A DNA stretch of 7,523 nt from Phytoactinopolyspora endophytica (GCF_004138495.1 NZ_ML142884.1:5188-12710), one strand, 5' to 3'. Shown: positions 1-5,556, counted from the first letter of the stretch. Program-made: numbers and translations. Notes: generated by a model from the letters alone, not told the origin.

Positions 1-296
1 CCAGCGCGCCGATGACATCCGCCGGTAGGTCCACAGTTTCTCCAGAGTTTTGCACTCCTCTGCACAAAGTGCAGGGTACTATAAAACTGTTCGGAAACCC
101 AGCACTCACCGAGCCTGTCGACCAGCGGCTTCTGACGGATAGGTGGCCAACCGTGCGACCGTTAGGAATGACAGGCAGGAACGGCAGCCGCGCAACGGAC
201 GCTCTCGGACCCTGCCCTCGGCCGGTCGCGCGCTGCCCTCAATGACCGAGGACAGCGTGCCAGGTATCGCTGATCAATGAAAACGAACCAACCAAA
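1..296. other. Left edge without a convincing gene
   Basis: No convincing gene was found here. The reading frame beginning at base 2 encodes QRADDIRR and stops at TAG 26-28. This could be the tail of a gene entering from the left, but eight codons are too few to judge. The open frame 12-245 has unremarkable composition, no ribosome binding site and no recognisable motif, and is treated as spurious. The one structured element is the palindrome and promoter-like sequence at 60-85, listed separately. Confidence 0.4.
60..85 (+). promoter_or_regulatory. Candidate operator palindrome beside a -10-like box
   Basis: CTGCAC-AAA-GTGCAG at 60-74 is a perfect 6-base inverted repeat with a 3-base spacer. 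A third half-site, TTGCAC, lies just upstream at 49-54. Two bases after the palindrome comes TACTAT (77-82), which overlaps TATAAA (80-85) and resembles a -10 hexamer. No good -35 box is found at the expected distance. Such a palindrome against a -10 box is typical of a repressor operator. The nearest downstream gene is the helix-turn-helix gene more than 200 bases away, so the controlled gene is unclear. Confidence 0.3.
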
Positions 297-438
297 TTGC
301 GGAGGCAGTTCGCGAAACGTCTAGTTCGGTGGACCCTGCGGGAGGAAGTTCCAACCCTGCCCCGTGCGGTGAAAGCACTGGTCAGAGCGCTCGCGACCGG
401 CGACCAACTCGACCGGACCAGCAAAACCGGGCGGCCTG
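297..438 (+). pseudogene. Possible frameshifted 5' part of the HTH gene
   Basis: A frame open from 282, with a possible TTG start at 297 preceded by no clear ribosome binding site, encodes a basic helical segment. It includes RRQFAKRLVRWTLREEV and QLDRTSKTGRPDGR. It stays open to 506, overlapping the start of the helix-turn-helix gene in another frame. A basic, Gly/Arg/Pro-containing linker of this kind would suit the region ahead of a resolvase-like HTH. The downstream gene lacks a good ribosome binding site at its ATG. One frameshift near 430-440 would join the two parts into a protein of about 156 residues. The link is an inference, and the family is not recognised. Confidence 0.3.
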
Positions 439-765
439 ATGGCCGTAGCCAGGTCGCGGCAGATCCAGGGGCGACTCGACGCCGCCGAGACCGACGGCTT
501 GATTGAGGCGTATCGGGAGGGGCTGACCGTGCGCGAACTCGCGGTGAAGTTTGGGATCGAGCGCCGCACGGCAAGCGCTCATCTACGGCGCCGAGGTGTT
601 CCAATGCGCCAGCGCGGCCTCTCGCCGGCGCAGAAAGACCAAGCGCGCGCCCTCCGCGAACAGGGATGGTCCTACGGGAGGATCGGCGACAAGTTCGGCA
701 TCGACGCCGCGACCGCCCGCTATCACATCTTGCGTGCCCAACCTGGGCAAGGTCACCCACGTTGA
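439..765 (+). CDS. Small double helix-turn-helix protein, resolvase/transposase-HTH-like
   Basis: This encodes 108 residues with two helix-turn-helix units in tandem. The first (about residues 20-58) contains GLTVRELAVKFGIERRTAS. The second (about 63-101) contains GWSYGRIGDKFGIDAATAR. Both have the spacing of Hin/resolvase-type HTHs: a Gly at the turn, then (K/R)FGI and a recognition helix rich in Arg/Thr/Ala. Small proteins of this kind occur in actinomycete accessory DNA, often near recombinases, and presumably bind DNA. No catalytic recombinase domain is present. ATG 439 is the only plausible ATG, but the upstream sequence has no clear ribosome binding site. The protein may therefore be the C-terminal part of a longer, frameshifted one starting near 297. 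The DNA-binding role is well supported by motif; the biological role is unknown. Confidence 0.6.
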   Translation: MAVARSRQIQGRLDAAETDGLIEAYREGLTVRELAVKFGIERRTASAHLRRRGVPMRQRGLSPAQKDQARALREQGWSYGRIGDKFGIDAATARYHILRAQPGQGHPR

Positions 766-954
766 GATCGGCAAGGCTAGCGTGCTGCCCATCGAGCGTG
801 AGCATCCGTCGGGAAGGTGCGCACGCGGTGCGCCAGGCGACCTCGACCTCAATGTCCCAGCCGAGGTCCTCATCGACGGTTCAGAAAGGCCCAGCGACAC
901 GATGGGGTCGTCCATCATGTCGTATGGCCTCGCCGGATCGCCAGGTTCGTTCCG
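766..954. other. Unassigned stretch after the HTH gene
   Basis: No start/RBS pair was found. Two overlapping open readings have coding-like third-position GC. One is on the plus strand and ends at TGA 956-958; it contains HVEIGKASVLPIEREHPS. The other is on the minus strand from about 880 down to 746; it contains GWDIEVEVAWR and MLTLDGQHASLADL. Neither matches a family known to me. At most one is real, and both look like fragments of a gene cut off by rearrangement. Confidence 0.3.
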
Positions 955-984
955 TTGACTTAGTTCTGATGCGTGGGATAGATG
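955..984 (+). promoter_or_regulatory. Candidate sigma70-type promoter
   Basis: TTGACT (955-960) is a near-consensus -35 box. It is followed after 18 bases by TAGATG (979-984), or after 17 bases by ATAGAT (978-983), which is a weak -10. It lies just upstream of GTG 1001, the start of a short open frame with a membrane segment. In this GC-rich setting a TTGACT is notable, but the -10 is poor. Confidence 0.25.
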
Positions 985-1000
985 ACGACCGGTTGCTGGC

Positions 1001-1147
1001 GTGATTGATTGGATCAATGGTCTCCACGGGCGGACATCGGTCGTCGTGGCGGCAATCCTTGCCAGCGTGGTAGTCGGCTTGAGCCTCGCGCCCAGAGTAC
1101 TGGACGTGCGCTTGCTCACAGCAGTCACGCATTCGGGCGTGGAGCTA
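1001..1147 (+). pseudogene. Truncated N-terminus of a small membrane protein
   Basis: A frame starting at GTG 1001 encodes a polar N-terminus (residues 1-12), then a hydrophobic segment SVVVAAILASVVVGLSL, then PRVLDVRLLTAV. This is the layout of a signal anchor or type-II membrane protein. About residue 49 the DNA switches to ychF-derived sequence read in another frame, and the membrane-protein frame then becomes Thr/Ser/Arg-rich and stops at 1196-1198. The likely explanation is that a membrane-protein gene was broken and joined to the ychF remnant. A candidate promoter lies at 955-984. The protein family is not recognised. Confidence 0.25.
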
Positions 1148-1881
1148 GCGGCCGGATCGACCCGAAAGACGACATCGAGACCATCAACACCGAGCTGATC
1201 CTCGCCGACCTGCAAACGATAGACAAAGGCGCTGCCGAGGCTGGAGAAGGAGGCACGGACCAGCAAGGACAAACCAAGCTGGAGGTCGTCGAGGCCGTCG
1301 TCAAGGCCAAAGAAGTTCTCGACGGGGGCCAGACCGTCTTCGCCGCCAGCCCCGACCGCACACTGCTCCGCGACTTGCATCTGCTGACCGCTAAGCCGTT
1401 TCTGTACGTCTTCAACATGGACCACGAGGAGCTGGGCAACGAGGCACTCAAGGACGAAATGCGCGCGTTGGTCGCGCCTGCCGAGGCGATCCTTCTGGAC
1501 GCGAAGATCGAGGCAGAGCTAGCCGAAATGGACGACGAGGACGCGCTGGAGCTACTGCAATCGATCGGTCAGGACGAGCCTGACCTGGACATGCTGGCAC
1601 GGGTCGGCTTCGACACTCTTAGGCTGCAGACTTACCTGAGGGCCGGGCCCAAAGAGTCGCGAGCATGGGAGATCCCGAAAGGGGCTACTGCGCCGGAAGC
1701 CGCGGGCGTCATTCACACCGATTTCCAGCGCGGGTTCATCAAAGCCGAGATTGTGTCGTTTGACGACCTGGTGGCCGCGGGGTCGATGGCCGAGGCTAAG
1801 GCCTAAGGCCTAGTACGCATGGAGGGCCAGGACTACGTCATGGCAGATGGTGACGTGGCCGAGTTCAGATTCAATGTCTAG
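1147..1881 (+). pseudogene. ychF: ychF remnant: G domain missing and a premature stop
   Basis: This is the C-terminal two thirds of the universally conserved P-loop ATPase YchF (OLA1 family). Homology begins at SGRIDPKDDIETINTEL and runs through LLTAKPFLYVFN and the TGS-domain segment with LQTYLRAGPKE, AAGVIHTDFQRGFIKAE and SFDDLVAAGSM. The preceding domain, with the P-loop and switch motifs (roughly 115 residues), is absent, so the product could not bind nucleotide in the usual way. The NxxE base-recognition motif reads NMDH. TAA at 1804-1806 interrupts the frame. Beyond it, in the same frame, come RMEGQDYVMADGDV and the canonical end VAEFRFNV followed by TAG 1879-1881. The open frame extends upstream to ATG 1009, but residues before base 1147 are unrelated to YchF. 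With three defects this is a pseudogene; an intact ychF is expected elsewhere in the genome. Confidence 0.85.
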
Positions 1882-1927
1882 TTGCAGCAGTGGCGGCTGA
1901 TGCCAATGATCGTGGAGAATCACAGGC

Positions 1928-2263
1928 ATGAAGTACGCGCTGCTGATCTGTGACGACGAGAGTCGGTCACCGAGCAACGAAGTTCTCGCTGCCGATCCGG
2001 AGCACGATGCCTTTCTCGAGGAACTGGGCCGTCGGTCGGAGGTGCTCGGCAAGGCGCGCCTACGGCCAGTGGCGGATTCCACGACCGTGAAGGTGCGGGC
2101 CGGCGAGACGCTGGTCTCGGACGGACCGTTCGCGGAGACCAAGGACGTCGTCGGTGGCGTCATTATCATCGAGTGCGCGCACCTGGACGACGCGATCGCG
2201 ATTGCCGAGAGCCACCCCTATGCGCGCTGGGGTGGGGTCGAGATCCGTCCCGTCTGGGAGTGA
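1928..2263 (+). CDS. YciI-family (DGPF domain) protein, partner of the ECF42 sigma factor
   Basis: This encodes 111 residues of a single ferredoxin-like YCII domain. It starts MKYALLI and carries the family signature DGPFAE at 65-70, followed by GGVIIIE and the C-terminal VEIRPVWE. Length is normal for the DGPF group. The biochemical role of these proteins is not established. Genes of this family typically sit beside ECF42 sigma factors, as here. The start at ATG 1928 has GGAG at 1913-1916, somewhat distant, and no better alternative. Its TGA (2261-2263) shares its last base with the ATG of the sigma gene, so the two are surely cotranscribed and translationally coupled. Only 46 bases separate it from the ychF remnant. 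I saw no clear ECF42-type promoter in that gap, so the native promoter may have been cut away or may be of another type. Confidence 0.88.
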   Translation: MKYALLICDDESRSPSNEVLAADPEHDAFLEELGRRSEVLGKARLRPVADSTTVKVRAGETLVSDGPFAETKDVVGGVIIIECAHLDDAIAIAESHPYARWGGVEIRPVWE

Positions 2264-3480
2264 TGCCAGACCAGGACCCGGTCCGCGTCGCGGTCGACGC
2301 GGCGTACCGGGACGAGTGGGGCCAAGTGGTCGCGACCCTGATCGGGATCACTGGGGACTGGGATCTGGCGGAGGACTGCGCGCAGGAGGCGTTCGCCGCC
2401 GCGTTGACCGCCTGGCCGCGCGACGGCGTCCCGCGCCGGCCGGGCGCGTGGCTGACCACGGCCGCTCGCAACCGGGCGACCGATCGGCTGCGCCGCGAGG
2501 CGACCGGGGCCGCCAAGTTACGCCAGCTGGCAGTGTTGGCCCGCGACCCGGAGGAGCCACCGTTGGAGGAGATCCCGGACGAGCGGCTCCGGCTGATCTT
2601 CACCTGCTGCCACCCTGCGTTGCCGTTCCCGGCCCGGGTAGCACTCACGCTGCGCACGCTTACCGGCCTGAGCACCGCCGAGATCGCCCAGGCATTCCTG
2701 ACGGTCGAACCCACCATGGCGAAGCGGCTGGTCCGTGCCAAGCGCAAGATCAAGGAGGCGGGCATCCCGTACCGGGTGCCGCCCGCGGAGCTGCTGCCGG
2801 AACGGCTCAACGGCGTCCTCGCGGTCCTGTACCTGATCTTCAACGAGGGGTACGACGAGGACGACGACCGCCGCGCACTCGCCGCCGAGGCGACCCGGCT
2901 CGCCCGGTTCCTGGTCCGACTGATGCCGTACGACGCCGAGCCGCGCGGTCTGCTCGCCCTGATGCTGCTCCACGAGGCGCGGCGCGGCGGCCGGACCCAG
3001 GACGGCGTACTGGTCCCGCTCGAGGAGCAGGACCGCTCCCGGTGGGACCGCGAGCTGATCGACGAAGGGGTCGAAGTACTGGAGGGCGCGCTGGCGATGC
3101 GACGGCCCGGTCCCTACCAGGTGCAGGCCGCGATCGCCGCCTGCCATGCCACCGCGCCGAACATGGAGAGCACGGACTGGGTCGACATCGCGGTGCTCTA
3201 TGCCGAGCTGGCCCGGCTGGCTCCCTCACCCGTCGTCGACCTCAACCGCGCCGTTGCAGTCGCCATGGCCGACGGCATCGCGGCCGGACTGGCGCTGGTC
3301 GACGAGCTCGCGTCCTCCGGCCGGCTGGACGGGTACCACCTGCTCCCGGCGACCCGAGCCGACCTGCTCCGACGGGACGGTCGCGTCGAGGAGGCCAGGG
3401 CGGCGTACCAGGAGGCACTGGTGCTGGTGCCGACCGAGGCGGAGCGCCTCTACCTGTCCGCCCGCCTCCGCGAGCTCTGA
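2263..3480 (+). CDS. ECF42-type sigma factor with C-terminal TPR-like extension
   Basis: This encodes 405 residues, the usual size for ECF42 proteins and about twice a minimal ECF sigma factor. Sigma region 2 lies at about 8-80, with GDWDLAEDCAQEAF and GAWLTTAARNRATDRLRR for core and -10 binding. Sigma region 4 lies at about 107-172, with LRTLTGLSTAEIAQAFL and MAKRLVRAKRKI as the -35-binding HTH. The long extension carries the conserved YLIFNEGY (190-197), SPVVDLNRAVAV (322-333) and a TPR-like end with RADLLRRDGRVEEARAAYQEA. ECF42 factors have no anti-sigma gene nearby; the extension is thought to act in control, as known for the group. ATG 2263 was chosen because it overlaps the yciI stop by one base and is preceded by GGGAG. 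Upstream in-frame residues would lie inside yciI. Likely target: the SRPBCC gene downstream. Confidence 0.92.
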   Translation: MPDQDPVRVAVDAAYRDEWGQVVATLIGITGDWDLAEDCAQEAFAAALTAWPRDGVPRRPGAWLTTAARNRATDRLRREATGAAKLRQLAVLARDPEEPPLEEIPDERLRLIFTCCHPALPFPARVALTLRTLTGLSTAEIAQAFLTVEPTMAKRLVRAKRKIKEAGIPYRVPPAELLPERLNGVLAVLYLIFNEGYDEDDDRRALAAEATRLARFLVRLMPYDAEPRGLLALMLLHEARRGGRTQDGVLVPLEEQDRSRWDRELIDEGVEVLEGALAMRRPGPYQVQAAIAACHATAPNMESTDWVDIAVLYAELARLAPSPVVDLNRAVAVAMADGIAAGLALVDELASSGRLDGYHLLPATRADLLRRDGRVEEARAAYQEALVLVPTEAERLYLSARLREL

Positions 3481-3483
3481 CTC

Positions 3484-3515
3484 CGGCCCGAACCGTCGAA
3501 AATTTCTTCGGGCCG
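3484..3515 (+). terminator. Stem-loop after the sigma gene
   Basis: CGGCCCGAA (3484-3492) and TTCGGGCCG (3507-3515) form a perfect 9-base stem around a 14-base loop, starting four bases after the sigma-factor stop codon. There is no T-run after the stem, so it is not a classical intrinsic terminator. Many actinomycete terminators do lack one. It could end the yciI-sigma transcript just before the separate promoter-like sequence at 3517-3543, or act as a processing or binding site. Confidence 0.45.
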
Positions 3516-3516
3516 A

Positions 3517-3543
3517 TGTCCAGCTGCGCCGATCTCCTTCGTC
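3517..3543 (+). promoter_or_regulatory. Candidate ECF42-dependent promoter of the SRPBCC gene
   Basis: TGTCCA (3517-3522), 17 bases, then CGTC (3540-3543). The signature described for ECF42 sigma factors is, as I recall it, TGTCGA at -35 and CG(A/T)C at -10. The match here is five of six and four of four at normal spacing. It would start transcription near 3550, giving a 5' leader of about 40 bases to ATG 3590. The placement, right after the sigma gene and before its neighbour, suits direct control by that sigma factor. Confidence 0.45.
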
Positions 3544-3589
3544 GGTGGGGTGACGGTCCACCAGGGGCCGACCAACAAAGGAGAGAATC

Positions 3590-4075
3590 ATGAACGCAGC
3601 CAGCTACAGCACAAGCTTTACGGTCGAGAACACACCCGAAGAGGTGTTCGAAGCAGTCACCAACCCCCGCGGTTGGTGGTCGACCGGCATCGAAGGCGTC
3701 ACCGACCGGTCCGGCGAGGAGTTCGTCTTCGAGGTCCCCGGTGTCCACTACTCCAAGATCCGGGTCACCGAGCTGGTTCCCGGCCGGCGCGTAGTGTGGC
3801 GGGTCGTCGACGCTACCATCCACTTCGTAGCAGACAAGGACGAGTGGACCGATACCGAGATCCGCTTCGAGATCTCCCCGACCGACAGCGGTACCGAACT
3901 CCGCTTCACCCACGACGGCCTCGTCCCCTCGGTGGAGTGCTACGACGCCTGCTCGAGCGCGTGGGGGCAGTACGCCGGCGGCAGTCTGCGCAACTTCATC
4001 ACTACCGGGACGGGCAACCCCGACTCCAACCCGGACGAGGAGCGCTACCAGGAGGAGGCACGCCGCAGGGGGTGA
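3590..4075 (+). CDS. SRPBCC (START/AHSA1-like) domain protein
   Basis: This encodes 161 residues with the pattern of the SRPBCC fold. Near the start are a first strand YSTSFTVENTPEEVFEAVTN and the tract RGWWSTGIEG. Beta strands follow (EEFVFEVPGVHYSKIRV, RRVVWRV, TEIRFEISP, GTELRFTHDGL). The long C-terminal helix holds CSSAWGQYAGGSLRNFI. AHSA1-like proteins of this kind bind hydrophobic ligands in a central cavity; no catalytic residues are evident and the ligand is unknown. AAGGAG at 3578-3583, six bases before ATG 3590, is the best ribosome binding site in the window. The gene lies 109 bases after the sigma gene, behind a hairpin and an ECF42-like promoter, so it is probably part of that sigma factor's regulon. 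The extreme C-terminus is charged and likely disordered. Confidence 0.85.
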   Translation: MNAASYSTSFTVENTPEEVFEAVTNPRGWWSTGIEGVTDRSGEEFVFEVPGVHYSKIRVTELVPGRRVVWRVVDATIHFVADKDEWTDTEIRFEISPTDSGTELRFTHDGLVPSVECYDACSSAWGQYAGGSLRNFITTGTGNPDSNPDEERYQEEARRRG

Positions 4076-4150
4076 GGGGGCAGGCCGGGACAGCTCGGAA
4101 ACGCAGGCCACCGACCAGCTGCTCGACAGGCGTTCCCTAACCGACGAAAC

Positions 4151-4177
4151 GTGGTCGAGTTCCGGCTTAATGTGTGA
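4151..4177 (+). pseudogene. ychF: Second ychF 3'-terminal remnant
   Basis: Bases 4151-4177 encode VVEFRLNV followed directly by TGA, matching the canonical YchF C-terminus. The larger ychF remnant ends VAEFRFNV and a stop at 1855-1881. Comparing 1855-1887 with 4151-4183, 24 of 33 bases agree, and the differences within the codons are mostly silent or conservative. This points to two divergent ychF copies rather than a recent exact duplication. Upstream of 4151 the similarity fades at once. The match is short, but it pairs a family-specific ending with a stop at the right place. Confidence 0.5.
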
Positions 4178-4211
4178 CTGCAGGTTGCTGAACTCGCGTA
4201 TTCTTCATCCG

Positions 4212-4463
4212 CTAGTTCAATCGGTTGAGCCACGGATGGTCGGGGTGGGCGATGGGTAGCGAGGCCGCGAGCCACGTGCGGTTGGGCCCTTCCATCTTGT
4301 TCAGGCAGCGATCGAAATCCAGATTGTCCTTGGCTCGCAAATGCGTTGCCTAACCGGGCAAGCCGCGCGGCTTACCCGGTTAGAGCAGAAGCTGGATCTC
4401 GGGCTGGAGGAAGGTAATGCCGTCTCGCGCCCAGAGGACATCCGACAGTGACAACGCGCCGGA
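4212..4463 (-). pseudogene. Aminoglycoside-nucleotidyltransferase-like remnant split by a palindrome
   Basis: Read on the minus strand, the upper part encodes SDVLWARDGITFLQPEIQLL. After the palindrome at 4350-4383 the same frame resumes with ATHLRAKDNLDFD and ends WLAASLPIAHPDHPWLNRLN and TAG (4212-4214). Together this has the pattern of the C-terminal half of aminoglycoside-2''-adenylyltransferase-like proteins: DGIP(Y/F)L.PE.QLL(Y/F)KA, R.KD..DF, then W(L)...HP.HPWL. The palindrome brings stop codons (TAA and TAG) into the frame and seems to replace the codons for the (Y/F)K pair. Upstream of about 4463 the frame stays open to 4580, but I cannot align it with the N-terminal nucleotidyltransferase domain. 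No start, no active site: a decayed gene. The family assignment rests on remembered motifs. Confidence 0.5.
4350..4383. repeat. 34-base near-perfect palindrome
   Basis: The arms CTAACCGGGCAAGCCGC (4350-4366) and GCGGCTTACCCGGTTAG (4367-4383) are complementary at 16 of 17 positions, the exception being C4359 opposite A4374. There is no spacer. It would form a very stable hairpin in either strand. It sits exactly between two halves of a minus-strand gene remnant that share one reading frame, so it appears to be an inserted palindromic element such as a REP- or MITE-like unit. It has no T-run and is not at a gene end, which argues against a terminator. Confidence 0.7.
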
Positions 4464-4601
4464 CAGCTCCACCCAGACATCAACCTGGCCAGAGACGAAA
4501 CAATCCCGCACGAGACAGGCTCGGCCACGCAAGCCAAATTCGCCAATGAGATGACCACCACCGGATTGCGGCAGGCGCAAAACCGCCTTGGCTCAGCCTG
4601 A

Positions 4602-4950
4602 CGACTGACGAACCTGAATCGGCTCACGATCTGCCGTTGACAAACATGCGTCACGTGCGGCGAAATGACGCGGGTGGCGATGGCGGTATCGCCTCGGTCG
4701 CGCCGGCTCTGCGTGGAAGGCTACAAGCAGGGTCATGACGGTGCGCCGGGAGAGCCGGTCACATGGCGAAGGGCGGCATAGTCATATCGACGCCCCAGCA
4801 ATCAGGCGAATGTTGGCCCATGACCGGCGCAGCAAGCGCGGCAACGGTCTCGTAAGGGATTGCGGTCGAACGAAAGCGGACGCAACGGACAGGCCGAGTG
4901 CGTCGTAAGGTAGGTTTAGATCAGTGCCGCTATCGGAAGGATGCTCGCCT
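4602..4950. other. Degenerate stretch without a recognisable gene
   Basis: About 350 bases with no gene I can support. Short open pieces on both strands are broken by stops; a minus-strand piece contains AIPYETVAALAAPV, which I do not recognise. Structured bits: TTGACA (4637-4642), a consensus -35 box with no matching -10, and an inverted repeat GCGTCA (4648-4653) / TGACGC (4666-4671) with a 12-base loop. Near the right end is GGAAGG (4935-4940), the likely ribosome binding site of the gene starting at 4951. Confidence 0.4.
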
Positions 4951-5010
4951 ATGGGCTATTTAGGGCTTGATTGGGGAAGCGTTCCGGCTTAGTTTTCCGC
5001 CGGCTCATTC
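4951..5010 (+). pseudogene. Original 5' end of the orphan gene, cut by an amber stop
   Basis: GGAAGG (4935-4940) lies ten bases before ATG 4951. From there the frame reads MGYLGLDWGSVPA, then TAG (4990-4992), then FSAGSF directly into the open frame that continues at ATG 5011. A tryptophan codon TGG changed to TAG by one base would explain this. Rejoined, the first 30 or so residues form a typical N-terminal membrane anchor (W/F-S-A-G-S-F-M-A-A-A-Y-V-I-Y-L) followed by positive charges. The frame continuity and well-placed ribosome binding site make 4951 the likely ancestral start. Confidence 0.6.
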
Positions 5011-5556
5011 ATGGCGGCCGCATACGTTATCTATCTCGATCGAGGATACAGGCGCCGGAGCCAGATTGAAAACCTTGGAATCTGGGGTGAAGCCAATGTG
5101 CTCGATCATGATGGAAAGAATATGATCAGCCCGCGGATCCATATAAGGAACATGGGCAGTCTCCCATTATATGTCAAGAGTATAGAGTATAACGTCATAT
5201 TTGTTGTGAGAACTGGCGGTACTGCAGCGCTGGACGGCTTTGAAGTGATGCAGGTCAGCGCTGGATATTGGAACGACTTAATCGTTCCTCCAGGTGAGCT
5301 AAATATCCTGAGAGGCGAATCGGTCGATCCACCTCATTTCCCCTCCTGGGATTGTGCAGCAGTGCTTAGAAATGCACGCGTCTTAGTGAGGAGCTATGAA
5401 GTTTTCGACAGTTCACATCGGTTGTGGAGTGTGGAGCCGAAGACTGACTTCATGCATGAAGTCCTTGCTGACGAGCAAGCTCCGTACTCGAAATTGTTAA
5501 AAATGCAGCGAAAATACGAGAAGAAGAGACAGCGTGCAAGAACCAAGCGTCGATAG
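5011..5556 (+). CDS. Low-GC hypothetical protein, membrane-anchored in its ancestral form
   Basis: From ATG 5011 this encodes 181 residues. It opens with a short hydrophobic stretch MAAAYVIYL followed by DRGYRRR, then a soluble beta-rich region with IHIRNMGSLPLYVKSIEYNV. The end is strongly basic, KKRQRARTKRR. The pattern resembles small proteins with one N-terminal membrane helix and a cytoplasmic domain, but I do not recognise the family. ATG 5011 has no ribosome binding site. The better start is ATG 4951, from which it is separated by an in-frame TAG at 4990, so expression would need reinitiation or suppression and would lose half the anchor. GC content is about 40-50% in sampled lines against about 75% in the sigma gene, with rare codons such as ATA and TTA, so it was probably acquired from a lower-GC source. 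Confidence 0.6.
   Translation: MAAAYVIYLDRGYRRRSQIENLGIWGEANVLDHDGKNMISPRIHIRNMGSLPLYVKSIEYNVIFVVRTGGTAALDGFEVMQVSAGYWNDLIVPPGELNILRGESVDPPHFPSWDCAAVLRNARVLVRSYEVFDSSHRLWSVEPKTDFMHEVLADEQAPYSKLLKMQRKYEKKRQRARTKRR

Noticed and set aside
583..1425. Minus-strand open frame of 280 codons
   Set aside because: It runs antisense through parts of two plus-strand units (the HTH gene and ychF) and across the junction between them, and its sequence shows no family motif.
1875..1901. TGTCTA upstream of yciI as an ECF42 -35 box
   Set aside because: It lies in the last codons of ychF and there is no CG(A/T)C at 16-18 bases downstream.
2154..3593. Long open frame on the plus strand overlapping the sigma factor, Gly/Arg/Pro-rich
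   Set aside because: It lies in another frame of the clearly coding sigma gene, has low-complexity GC-rich composition and no family pattern. The long minus-strand frames at 2166-3229 and 3242-4111 were dropped for the same reason.
4211..4232. tRNA-like string resembling a D-arm (CTAGTTCAATCGGTTGAGC)
   Set aside because: No acceptor stem, anticodon arm or T-arm could be found around it, and the minus strand here encodes the end of a gene remnant.
4341..4601. Plus-strand reading with RLEQKLDLGLEEGN and QAKFANEMTTTGLRQAQN, broken by one TGA at 4449
   Set aside because: It looked like a decayed gene at first. Its first part is encoded by the palindrome, and the minus strand of the same DNA gives a better match to a known family, so it is probably an antisense shadow.
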